The translations under genes were made by a program, and so were the position numbers. Positions 1-7,244 of a DNA stretch of 33,670 nt are shown piece by piece. The notes beneath the pieces were generated by a model. The model saw only the letters and a program-made list of their open reading frames with translations, searched no databases and had not been told where the DNA came from. The DNA is from Spirochaetaceae bacterium (GTDB lineage Bacteria > Spirochaetota > Spirochaetia > Treponematales > Treponemataceae), in assembly GCA_017936345.1 (NCBI GenBank), contig JAGBFT010000051.1:1-33670 (forward strand). The letters are read 5' to 3'. The first letter of the stretch is position 1. Each line of letters begins with the position of its first letter.

Positions 1-1
1 C

Positions 2-391
2 AGCTTTCCGGAAGGATTGTTCGGATTTGAGCAGTTCACAGACTATGTGCTGTTCGAGTCCGAGTACGAGCCCTTCCTGTGGCTTCAGTCCACGGAGAAG
101 AAGGCCCTGGCCTTTCTGGTTGTGGATCCCTTCCTGATTTGTAATGACTATGAAATGGATGTAGATGACAAGGTTCTTTCTAGAATCCATGTGTCATCTC
201 CATCCGATGTTTTTGTCTTGTCTATTATTACTGTGCCTGCAGAAGGTTCCCCAGTAACATTGAATTTACAAGGGCCGATTATCGTAAATAAAAAGAACAA
301 TAATTGTTTGCAGGTTGTAATTTCTGACCCAAAGTGGGGAACCAAGCACGATATTTTAGAAGAGATGAAAAAACGGGGGAATCTATGCTGA
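2..391 (+). CDS. fliW: FliW, flagellar assembly factor and CsrA antagonist (5' truncated by window edge)
   Basis: The frame is open from base 2 and reads [19 protein letters not shown], the conserved N-terminal FliW signature, so the true start lies outside the window and about 129 residues are visible. FliW is a small cytoplasmic protein that binds CsrA and relieves its repression of flagellin mRNA translation, and it also binds flagellin, linking flagellin supply to filament assembly (family knowledge). The stop overlaps the csrA start by 7 bases, the usual fliW-csrA arrangement, and implies translational coupling. Codon use changes sharply near base 135: third-position G/C is about 76% in the first 45 codons and about 27% in the next 45. 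Identification is firm; only the first residues are missing. Confidence 0.93.
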   Translation, partial: SFPEGLFGFEQFTDYVLFESEYEPFLWLQSTEKKALAFLVVDPFLICNDYEMDVDDKVLSRIHVSSPSDVFVLSIITVPAEGSPVTLNLQGPIIVNKKNNNCLQVVISDPKWGTKHDILEEMKKRGNLC

Positions 392-603
392 TACTCTCTC
401 GTAAAATGAACCAAAAAATAAGGATTGGAGAAGAAATTACTGTTACCATCATAGAAATTCGTGGTGACCAAGTAAAAATAGGGGTGGAGGCTCCCAAAAA
501 TGTAAAGGTTTTTCGCCAAGAGATTTTTAACGCCATACAGATAGAAAATCAGGCAGCCGTATCTCCAGAGAATATTGGAGCACTGTCACACTTGTTCGGA
601 TAA
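385..603 (+). CDS. csrA: Carbon storage regulator CsrA, RNA-binding translational regulator
   Basis: The 72-residue product begins [20 protein letters not shown] and carries the CsrA/RsmA core, with L4 and R6 on strand 1 and R44 in VFRQEI, the main RNA-contacting positions of the dimer. CsrA binds GGA motifs in mRNA leaders and blocks or modulates translation; in FliW-containing bacteria flagellin mRNA is the classic target. The ATG at 385 lies inside the end of fliW and is preceded by a purine-rich GGGGGA at spacing 4-5, so the longer in-frame version beginning upstream at 334 is not needed. The C-terminal tail after residue 55 is slightly longer than in the 61-residue gamma-proteobacterial protein, as in many spirochaetes and Bacillota. 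A strong hairpin terminator follows. Confidence 0.95.
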   Translation: MLILSRKMNQKIRIGEEITVTIIEIRGDQVKIGVEAPKNVKVFRQEIFNAIQIENQAAVSPENIGALSHLFG

Positions 604-642
604 AGGATGGTACTTTGATTTTATTTTTATCTATAGACAAAG

Positions 643-679
643 AAGGCTTTCAATTTTCTGATTGAAAGCCTTTTGTTTT
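643..679. terminator. Bidirectional intrinsic terminator between csrA and the rsb operon
   Basis: A perfect 12-bp stem (643-654 with 661-672) closes a 6-base loop. It is followed by a T-rich tract on the plus strand (671-679) and preceded by an A-rich stretch that becomes T-rich on the minus strand. It sits between two convergent genes and can end both. Confidence 0.88.
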
Positions 680-691
680 GTCCTGTATGTT

Positions 692-1243
692 TTACTCACC
701 GTCAGTAGTAATACCGTGACGTCTTTGTTGGAATTTCTTTAACATGGCAACGCCATTTCTTTTACCGTTATAAACAAACCCACCATTCCAGTATTCCAAG
801 GCAGCAAACAAAGCGTTTCCACCGTCCTGGTCATCACTACGATTGGTTCTAAACGAAACAAAGTTAGCTAGTTCTTCAAAATTTTGGTTATGGAGACAAT
901 CAAGTCGCCTACGATTAAATTCATTCCATTTTTCAAGGTCTTTAAAGCCTTCTCCCTCATCTTCTACAATCAGGTGGGCATGGGTTGGACTAAAAGAATA
1001 CCACACGCGTACCTTCTTGTTTATATCACAATCGTTACCGTGCTTTACTGCGTTCTTTATAACCTCACTAATTTGCTGTTCAAGCAAATTTATCTCCTTG
1101 ATTTCCAAGGGGGCAGACTGAACAATGAGTAGGGTAAAGTATCTTATTTGACGAAAATCCGAGGGAAACTCCTTATAGAACATATTTGTCCTGTCAAAGA
1201 GAGCGTCATTTTCATCTGAACGTAATTCCTTGATTTGCTCCAT
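692..1243 (-). CDS. RsbW-like serine kinase / anti-sigma factor (HATPase_c_2 family)
   Basis: The protein (183 residues from the chosen ATG) has the GHKL ATPase motifs of RsbW/SpoIIAB kinases: an N-box with E60, N64 and HGN at 68-70, a G1 box DEGEGF at 95-100, and a glycine pair at 141-142 in the G2 region. Such kinases bind and inactivate a sigma factor or other partner and phosphorylate a STAS-domain antagonist. The ATG at 1243 has an AAGGCGG Shine-Dalgarno 5 bases upstream; a GTG at 1261 would overlap the upstream gene and lacks a good site. It is the last gene of the phosphatase-STAS-kinase set. No sigma factor gene lies next to it, so the output partner is unknown and could be a sigma factor elsewhere or a non-sigma target. 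Confidence 0.85.
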   Translation of the reverse strand: MEQIKELRSDENDALFDRTNMFYKEFPSDFRQIRYFTLLIVQSAPLEIKEINLLEQQISEVIKNAVKHGNDCDINKKVRVWYSFSPTHAHLIVEDEGEGFKDLEKWNEFNRRRLDCLHNQNFEELANFVSFRTNRSDDQDGGNALFAALEYWNGGFVYNGKRNGVAMLKKFQQRRHGITTDGE

Positions 1244-1253
1244 ACTATCCGCC

Positions 1254-1592
1254 TTACTCACTCAATGCTAGGATTGCTTCTTCTACGCTGTTGGATATGG
1301 GGAAATAACCCATTAGCTTGGTCAATTCAATGACCTTCTTTACCGAACCATGGATATTTGAGATAGAGAGCTTAAGATTCATCTTCTTGATGGTGGAGCA
1401 AATAAAAATCAAGGCACCAATTCCAGATGAGTCTATGTAATCAACCTGCTCAAGGTTAATGATAAAATTCTTGACATTCTTTTCAAGCATTTTCATTACC
1501 AATTCCTTGAGTTTATATGAATTGTACAAATCCATTTCGCCATTAACATCAATGATGTAAATTTCACCATTTTTGCGTATTTTAAGTTCCAT
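1254..1592 (-). CDS. STAS-domain anti-anti-sigma factor (RsbV/SpoIIAA-like)
   Basis: This 112-residue single STAS domain has the hallmark YIDSSGIGAL; one of S55/S56 in the DSSG motif is the expected phospho-acceptor for the RsbW-like kinase encoded next to it. In its unphosphorylated form such a protein sequesters the kinase and frees the kinase's target. Its stop lies 10 bases before the ATG chosen for the kinase, and its start is 13 bases after the stop of the phosphatase gene, a tight operon. The phospho-site is intact, so the switch should be functional. Confidence 0.92.
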   Translation of the reverse strand: MELKIRKNGEIYIIDVNGEMDLYNSYKLKELVMKMLEKNVKNFIINLEQVDYIDSSGIGALIFICSTIKKMNLKLSISNIHGSVKKVIELTKLMGYFPISNSVEEAILALSE

Positions 1593-1605
1593 ATCTTTTA
1601 TCCTC

Positions 1606-3252
1606 CTACTGAATCTTGATAATCAACAAGGTTTGGTCATCGTGTTGTGAACCAAGTCCTGTAAACCTAACAATATCGTTCTTCACTTTCTCCGCTATTT
1701 CTTTTCCCGAAAGATGCTTGTTTGCTAGAATCACCTCCAGCAATCTATCCTTGGAGTATTGAATGCCTCGATTATTTGGAGCTTCAATTACTCCGTCTGT
1801 ATAGGTGATAATTATATCATCGGGTTCAACAGAAAAATCCTTATCCTGATACTCTGTCTTTTTTTCGACTCCTACAGGATCACTAATATCGGAAATCTTT
1901 TCGATTTCATTTGTTGCCGCACGATACAAGAGAATAGGCGTTGTTCCGCCCGTTGCAATTTGTATCTTTTTATTATCTGAGTCGTAATTTAAGAGGGCAA
2001 CGCTAGCAAAATGGTCAATGCTTGTCTCACTGGCAATACCTCTATTTGCCCAGGAAAGAATGGTTGCTGCACTTTGAGTTGTATTTACAGTAAGTCGCAG
2101 CATTGCCCTCAACATGACCATAATCATCAGTGATGTCATACCTTTTCCGGCAACGTCACCCAATATAAATGAGATTCTATCCTTACGTGCAGGGATTATG
2201 TCGTAATAGTCACCACAAATTCCATCTGCTATGCGTTGGAAGGCTCCTAAAGAAAGTCCAGGAATTGTGGGGAGCAGCTTTGGTGGGAGTGTTGCCTGAA
2301 GCTTGCAGGCAATGTCTGATTCCTTTGTAAGCTCTGTATGCTCCATAACCTCTTGATATGAGTACACAATCTTTATTGCGGCACTGGCAAAATCACTTAA
2401 CGCACTGGCAATTTTATACTCTTTCTCTGTGAACGGTTCTTCCCCAAAAGGACGGGCAAGGGCTACAACACCAATGACTGTATCTTTAATCTTTAGTGGA
2501 ATAAAAATATAACTACCACATTTCAAGAAGTCCTCTGGTTCATTTTGGATAATACGAATATCTGAAAGCGGTTCAGTCACCAATTCACCTCTGCCACTAC
2601 AGGCCACAGCTCCAAAAATTGTCTCTGTAAGGGGAAATTGAGAAAAACGGAAATTTGTCTGCACACGAATTACTTTATGGGGCAGGTCTTCTGGTAGGCG
2701 ATAGGGTGGGGGAAAGTCCCCGGCATATGCCTTGACCACAAGGATGTCCTCAAACTCATCCACCAAGAGAACGGCACCTCCAGAGGCTCCTGTTTCCTTG
2801 ATGAGGGTGTCATTTACAATATCCAAAAGGGGGCTCAGGTCGGAATTCTCTGATAGGGTATCAGAAGCAGTGATTGTAAAGTTCCTGCCAGCCTCCAACA
2901 AACTAAGGCTGACATCGGAAACTGGCAGAACCTCTTCTTGGGAATCATTTGGGACTTCTTCCTGTTTTTTCTTTGACTTTTCCTTCGGTTCCCTTGGTCT
3001 TGTAACTCGGTTTGTTATTGCAGCTACCAGCATAAGAATGGTGGCGCAGGCCAGGGTGGTTGCAATGGGAAACAACATGGGATTGAGCACGGTGTACACA
3101 GCTGAAATAGAAACAAGAATTGCACACACAATATAAAGTGCCAGCACTACAGGATGATAGCACTCTCTATTTGCTGCCAGGATGATAATGGTAATAAAGG
3201 CTGTTGCAGCTGCTACCAATAAAGGTAGGTATGCAAAACTGTCGCTCATCAT
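1606..3252 (-). CDS. Membrane SpoIIE/RsbU-type PP2C phosphatase with GAF domain
   Basis: The 548-residue protein has three hydrophobic segments in residues 8-80, a charged linker (85-110), a GAF-like sensor around 140-298, and a SpoIIE-type PP2C domain from about 335 to the end. Metal-binding acidic residues are visible in GDYYD (347-351), DVAGKG (366-371), TDGVIE (485-490) and HDDQ (537-540). It should dephosphorylate the adjacent STAS protein in response to a membrane or GAF-sensed signal. An upstream -10 TATAAT (3285-3280, minus strand) without a convincing -35, plus a TTGGGG ribosome site 10 bases before the ATG, indicate the operon start. A second ATG at 3249 is an alternative start. It resembles the T. 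pallidum protein annotated RsbU. Confidence 0.9.
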   Translation of the reverse strand: MMSDSFAYLPLLVAAATAFITIIILAANRECYHPVVLALYIVCAILVSISAVYTVLNPMLFPIATTLACATILMLVAAITNRVTRPREPKEKSKKKQEEVPNDSQEEVLPVSDVSLSLLEAGRNFTITASDTLSENSDLSPLLDIVNDTLIKETGASGGAVLLVDEFEDILVVKAYAGDFPPPYRLPEDLPHKVIRVQTNFRFSQFPLTETIFGAVACSGRGELVTEPLSDIRIIQNEPEDFLKCGSYIFIPLKIKDTVIGVVALARPFGEEPFTEKEYKIASALSDFASAAIKIVYSYQEVMEHTELTKESDIACKLQATLPPKLLPTIPGLSLGAFQRIADGICGDYYDIIPARKDRISFILGDVAGKGMTSLMIMVMLRAMLRLTVNTTQSAATILSWANRGIASETSIDHFASVALLNYDSDNKKIQIATGGTTPILLYRAATNEIEKISDISDPVGVEKKTEYQDKDFSVEPDDIIITYTDGVIEAPNNRGIQYSKDRLLEVILANKHLSGKEIAEKVKNDIVRFTGLGSQHDDQTLLIIKIQ

Positions 3253-3279
3253 ATTCTATAAACCCCAAGAAACACCATA

Positions 3280-3285
3280 ATTATA
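3280..3285 (-). promoter_or_regulatory. -10 box of the rsb-type operon
   Basis: A consensus TATAAT reads on the minus strand 27 bases before the phosphatase ATG. The expected start point near 3273 would leave a leader of about 21 bases containing TTGGGG. No good -35 lies at 16-18 bases, so activator help or another sigma factor is possible. Confidence 0.45.
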
Positions 3286-3311
3286 CAGTTTATCATTGAA
3301 AAGGTGTACCG

Positions 3312-4220
3312 TCAAGAAAAGATTTTTTTTAGAAAGGAGCGGAATTTACGTAAAACCCTTTTGAAAAAACCAGTTCCGTATTCTTTTGTAAAGCTTTGGG
3401 CAGCAACCTGAAGACTGTAGTCGTTGCCAAACCTTTGCTTTAACTCATCCCAATATTTAATCAGCCATACATACATATCAGCAGGTGTTCTTCCCTTAAA
3501 TTTACGAATGATTTTTTGCTGCTTGATGACCTGTATTACTGGCAGGTACACATTGGTGTACCAAGATACGATTGCATCTGGCATACTGATTTCTTCTTCT
3601 ATGTTTTGATTGATATAGTATTTATGTATCAATAGATGGTGAAAAATCACATCGTATTGTCCTGTGGCGGTAAAGTCAAGATTCCAGTCGTCAGTAATAT
3701 CTCCAAAATGGGTTTCTCCATAAAAAACTCTTTTTTCGTATTGAATTACTTGGCGAATCATCTGTGTGGGAGTGGAGCCTGGTTTGAGTTTAATCTCGCT
3801 TTGGAGACTTACCACTTCTGCATCAAGGTCTGCTATTCCTTGTGCCTTGGCAACAGATACACGATGGTTTCCATCCCGAACAAAGTACAATCCCCCTAGC
3901 TCGTAGAGGTTTATAGGTGGGAGAATGACGTTTTCCAGATGGGCTCGGTCTATATTTTCCCACCGCTGCTGCAGGTGGTTGTTCTTTGGAAAAAAATGAT
4001 TGTCAAAGTCATGGTAGCGTCCCTCGCTTCCGACTATCAGGTCTACAGGAACTGTTCTCATACCCTGATACACTTCACCTGTAGGCTTGAGCATTTTTTT
4101 CACATCCTCCAGGGATAAAAGCTGGGTTTCCTCAGGGTTAAGAAAATGCTGAAGCTCATTGAATAAGGCCTTGTTCCGTGCCTTGGAAAAATCTTCCTGG
4201 GATTGGCTGCGTTGTGTCAT
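3312..4220 (-). CDS. ParB/sulfiredoxin-fold protein of unknown function
   Basis: From the ATG at 4220 the product is 302 residues. Residues 95-135 contain LPPINLYELGG followed by YFVRDGNHRVSVAKAQG, a ParB/Srx-like nucleotide-binding motif centred on DGNHR (116-120). The remaining C-terminal part (about 150-302) is helical and ends in a basic stretch rich in K, R and F; I do not recognise it. Similar ParB-like proteins occur in spirochaetes and Chloroflexi, but I know of no assigned function. There is no helix-turn-helix of the chromosomal ParB type, so this is not the partition protein. The chosen ATG follows the stop of the phosphoesterase gene by one base (TGACATG), implying coupling; the longer frame to 4268 would overlap that gene. 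Confidence 0.75.
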   Translation of the reverse strand: MTQRSQSQEDFSKARNKALFNELQHFLNPEETQLLSLEDVKKMLKPTGEVYQGMRTVPVDLIVGSEGRYHDFDNHFFPKNNHLQQRWENIDRAHLENVILPPINLYELGGLYFVRDGNHRVSVAKAQGIADLDAEVVSLQSEIKLKPGSTPTQMIRQVIQYEKRVFYGETHFGDITDDWNLDFTATGQYDVIFHHLLIHKYYINQNIEEEISMPDAIVSWYTNVYLPVIQVIKQQKIIRKFKGRTPADMYVWLIKYWDELKQRFGNDYSLQVAAQSFTKEYGTGFFKRVLRKFRSFLKKIFS

Positions 4221-4221
4221 G

Positions 4222-4917
4222 TCAAGTATTGCTCCAAGGAATATCAAGTATATAATGGCTGAAAACATTTATGATTTCAGTTTGATGGTACTGAGTGATT
4301 CTGGGCTCTTGCAGGTCATAAAGGTGGATATGACCATGAACCATGTATTTTGGCTGGAATTTTTTTAAGAACCAGCGAAAACAGGTGAAACCCCTGTGGC
4401 AGGGGTCTTCCCTATCTTGCAAGTGGCGGGGCGGGGAATGGGCAAGAAAAACATCCAGATAACGTCCATACCGCAATTTGTTGAAAATCAACTGGGGAAG
4501 GAGTTTTAGGAGCCTCAACTTCATTCCTGAGTCCGTATATTGGGCCTGGCCATTGTTATACCGTATGGAGCCAGAGGCTCCTACTATCAATAGCGGTTTT
4601 TTGGGCACAGAGGTTTTTATCCGTAGAGATTTAAACCCTGCGTAGGTGGCCCCGCCAGAAACAGATTTGAGCCCCAACAAATCCTTTGAGTCGGAACTTG
4701 ATTCACCAAGAGCTTTATGGAAAAGATGGAATTCGTTTAGATTGTGGTTGCCAAAGACAAAAAAAGTAGGAAGGTTAAGGGAGGAAACGATGAAGTCAAT
4801 ATACTCCATCGGTAGATCCCCTGCACAGAACACCATCTCTACATCAGAAAATCGTTCCCTTACAGAATTGCTATATACCAAAGGATCGATTTGATCCGAC
4901 ACGCAGAGTATTTTCAT
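4222..4917 (-). CDS. Calcineurin-like metallophosphoesterase
   Basis: The 231-residue protein carries the metallophosphoesterase motif series: SDQID at 7-11 (the usual D-x-H is altered), AGD at 32-34, GNH at 56-58, H160 in LAHSPP, and HGHIH at 194-198. Members hydrolyse phosphomonoesters or phosphodiesters, including nucleotides, cyclic nucleotides and nucleic acid ends; the substrate cannot be told here. It is cytoplasmic, with no signal peptide. The gene follows the TPR-Mrr gene after 14 bases and is coupled to the ParB-fold gene. No strong Shine-Dalgarno precedes the ATG, which fits translation coupled to the upstream gene. Confidence 0.88.
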   Translation of the reverse strand: MKILCVSDQIDPLVYSNSVRERFSDVEMVFCAGDLPMEYIDFIVSSLNLPTFFVFGNHNLNEFHLFHKALGESSSDSKDLLGLKSVSGGATYAGFKSLRIKTSVPKKPLLIVGASGSIRYNNGQAQYTDSGMKLRLLKLLPQLIFNKLRYGRYLDVFLAHSPPRHLQDREDPCHRGFTCFRWFLKKFQPKYMVHGHIHLYDLQEPRITQYHQTEIINVFSHYILDIPWSNT

Positions 4918-4931
4918 ATTGATATAAGGTG

Positions 4932-6299
4932 TTAAATCCCCGCCTTTTCCAAAAGCATTTCCAGCTTTTGCTTATTGATAAGCTCAATGGGGCGGCTTTC
5001 TGCAAAGTTGGCCGCTGCCCTATTAAAACCAGAGCTGGTACAAACAAAGGCCTTTGTGTAGTTTTGTTTCTTCACCTCATCTGCGATTTGCCGTACCACG
5101 GTGTCTTCCAAGGGATCTGGTTCTCGGAAAAAGTGAATGCAATAGAGCTGTTGCCTCATGTTCATCCAGTTGTCATTTTTGGCTTCTGTGGCAACAATAC
5201 GGCAACCGTACTTTGTGATGTCAACATTTTGCGATGCGAGCCCCATGGCATTTAAGGCAATCTTCTTGCATAGCTCAACGAATAATTCTGAAGAGCTCGT
5301 AAGGTATTCTTTCATGCTGTCGTTGTTCTGCAGGTCACGATATTCAGAGAGTTTTGCGGCAGTATCCAAAAAGTTTTTGTTTCTTGCGCAAATTTTTTCC
5401 CACTGCTCAATCGCCAATTCGATTTTGTGCATCTTTTCGTAACAAGAAGCTAAAAAGTAACGGGAATATAGTGTTTCTGGGCTTGAATCATTTTTAGATG
5501 CCTTTACAGCCCTGTCGAATTCAATAAAGGCCTTGTCCGGGTTGTCCACAGCCATAAAACAGGAACCTCGTTCCAAAAGGGCACGTTGCTTGAATTCCGG
5601 ATCACGCATTGCCTTTTCAAATGAATCCACGGCACCTGGGTAGTCCTTTGCCTCCTTCAGGATTTTTCCCAGATAGAAGTAGGAGGAGAACTCATTGGGA
5701 TTCAAGGAGATTGCCAGGGAAATCTCCCTTTTGGCTGATTCCAGCTGCTTTGTCTTGTACAGCATCATTCCTAGGGAAGCGTGGGCTTTGACGTGCTTCT
5801 TGTTGAGGGCAATGGCCTGCTGATAGAAAGAAACAGCCTGATCGGTTTTGTTTGCCTGCTCAAAAAGCTTGCCAGAATTGTAGAAATGCTCTGCATTGCG
5901 AGGTTCTAGCTTTGTCAACAAAAGGAATTCCCTCAGAGCCTCATTCGGCTGGTTGAACTTCAAGTACAACTGGGAAATTTGCTTGCGAAACTCCACCTCC
6001 GGCATATCCGAGTCAAAGAGGGCGTTTTGATTGACTACTTTGAATTCCATCAATGCCAGCTCTGGTTTGTTGTCTGCCAAATATGCCTTGCCTAGATAGT
6101 AGTGGGCTTTAAAATCCCTTTGATTTTTAGCTATAATTGACTTTGCCAGCTTTACAGCCGCAGAAGTCTTGCCCTGCTTTATCAATTTATTTATGCCCTC
6201 AACCCGCTTTGGGGCAACCATGGATTTAATAAGGAAATATGCGAGAAAACCTACTGCTACTGCTGACACTGCGATAATAATTATCTGAACAGCTTCCAT
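4932..6299 (-). CDS. Membrane-anchored TPR protein with C-terminal Mrr-like (restriction endonuclease fold) domain
   Basis: From the ATG at 6299 the protein has 455 residues. One transmembrane helix spans roughly 4-26, and seven or more TPR-type helix pairs cover about 30-330. A C-terminal domain at about 335-455 resembles Mrr/PD-(D/E)xK proteins: D360, then 12 residues later EAK (372-374), and the typical closing pattern FVCTSSGFNRAAANFA followed by IELINKQKLEMLL. Whether it still cuts DNA is unknown. GGAG 5 bases before the ATG supports this start over the upstream in-frame TTG at 6338. It is the first gene of an operon with the phosphoesterase and ParB-fold genes. The TPR part suggests a protein-binding scaffold at the inner membrane. 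Confidence 0.8.
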   Translation of the reverse strand: MEAVQIIIIAVSAVAVGFLAYFLIKSMVAPKRVEGINKLIKQGKTSAAVKLAKSIIAKNQRDFKAHYYLGKAYLADNKPELALMEFKVVNQNALFDSDMPEVEFRKQISQLYLKFNQPNEALREFLLLTKLEPRNAEHFYNSGKLFEQANKTDQAVSFYQQAIALNKKHVKAHASLGMMLYKTKQLESAKREISLAISLNPNEFSSYFYLGKILKEAKDYPGAVDSFEKAMRDPEFKQRALLERGSCFMAVDNPDKAFIEFDRAVKASKNDSSPETLYSRYFLASCYEKMHKIELAIEQWEKICARNKNFLDTAAKLSEYRDLQNNDSMKEYLTSSSELFVELCKKIALNAMGLASQNVDITKYGCRIVATEAKNDNWMNMRQQLYCIHFFREPDPLEDTVVRQIADEVKKQNYTKAFVCTSSGFNRAAANFAESRPIELINKQKLEMLLEKAGI

Positions 6300-6309
6300 T
6301 AGAACTCCG

Positions 6310-6338
6310 ATAATAAAGTATACTTCTTGTTCTTGCAA
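6310..6338 (-). promoter_or_regulatory. Promoter of the TPR-Mrr operon
   Basis: On the minus strand TTGCAA (6338-6333) and TATTAT (6315-6310) are separated by 17 bases. The predicted start point near 6303 would leave only about 4 bases before the ATG at 6299. TTGCAA is its own reverse complement and could also serve as a -35 for the divergent gene, although the plus-strand -10 (GAATAT at 6356) is poor. Confidence 0.5.
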
Positions 6339-6407
6339 GAGTAACTTTTTTATGCGAATATGTCAAATGGGTTGCTCACTAAAAGAACAACTTGGGAGAT
6401 ACTTATA

Positions 6408-7244
6408 GTGAAACGGAAACTTTTTTTAAGTGCAAGTGTTTTTACCATGTTGGTTTTTTCTTCTTTTGCATCTGATGCCTATGAAACAGGATATAGTTTA
6501 TTTTCTACAAATAAACCGGAAGAGGCGATTCCGTACTTGGAGACAGCACTGAATGATTTGGCAACACCGCCAGAGGTCTATATTTATCTTGGTATTGCTT
6601 ACTATCAAACAGGACAGTACGTTGAGTCTTTGGATGTTTTTAGAAAGGGTTTGTCCGCATCGGGAACCAACAAGCGAATTATTGCTTTCAATGCAGGGAA
6701 TTCCGCCTATGCCATGAGAGATTATGCCACGGCAGAAGAAATGTTCTCCTTGGCTTCCGTTGCTGACCCTGCCTTTGCCTCTCCTGTGTTGAACAGGGCC
6801 AACGCGCGGCTTTCTCAGGACAAGCTGCAGGGAGCCCTGGAAGATTACCAACGGTATCTTGTGCTTGACCCATATAGCAGTCAACGGGCAGAGGTGGAAG
6901 CAATCATCCGTGCCCTTCAAGGTGAGATGGTGTATCGTGAGCAGGAAAAAGAGAGGCTTGCTCAGGAAGAACGGCGCATGAAGGAAGAGGAAGAGAGAAT
7001 TCGTGCCGAAAATGAACGTCTGGCCGCAGAAAAGGCTGAAGCGGCTCGAAAGGAGGCGGAACGCCTGGCGGCAGAAAGGGCTGCAGAGGAGGCTCGGCTG
7101 GCGGAACAGAGGGCCGCAGAAGCAGAACGGAGAAGAAAATTGCTGGAAGAGGTTGCCGCTTCCCTACAAGAGACAGAGACAACAGGTATGAATGCAGGTT
7201 CAGAAGGAGTTATTGAGTATGAATATGAATCAGAATTGGACTGA
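6408..7244 (+). CDS. Secreted TPR protein with long Ala/Glu/Arg coiled coil
   Basis: The GTG at 6408 gives 278 residues beginning VKRKLFLSASVFTMLVFSS, a signal peptide with probable cleavage after SFA near residue 21. GGGAG lies 9 bases before the GTG, whereas the earlier in-frame ATG at 6360 has no site and would hide the signal peptide. Three to four TPR units cover about 25-165. From about 175 to 250 the sequence is a highly charged helix built from ERLAAEKAEAARKEAERLA-like repeats, as in TolA or periplasmic scaffold proteins. The product is probably periplasmic and may bridge envelope layers. The gene overlaps the next TPR gene by 26 bases, so the two are probably made together. Function not known. 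Confidence 0.82.
   Translation: MKRKLFLSASVFTMLVFSSFASDAYETGYSLFSTNKPEEAIPYLETALNDLATPPEVYIYLGIAYYQTGQYVESLDVFRKGLSASGTNKRIIAFNAGNSAYAMRDYATAEEMFSLASVADPAFASPVLNRANARLSQDKLQGALEDYQRYLVLDPYSSQRAEVEAIIRALQGEMVYREQEKERLAQEERRMKEEEERIRAENERLAAEKAEAARKEAERLAAERAAEEARLAEQRAAEAERRRKLLEEVAASLQETETTGMNAGSEGVIEYEYESELD

Noticed and set aside
3312..4220. Chromosome partition protein ParB
   Set aside because: Only the ParB/Srx nucleotide motif is present; the helix-turn-helix and parS-type context are missing, and there is no parA next to it.
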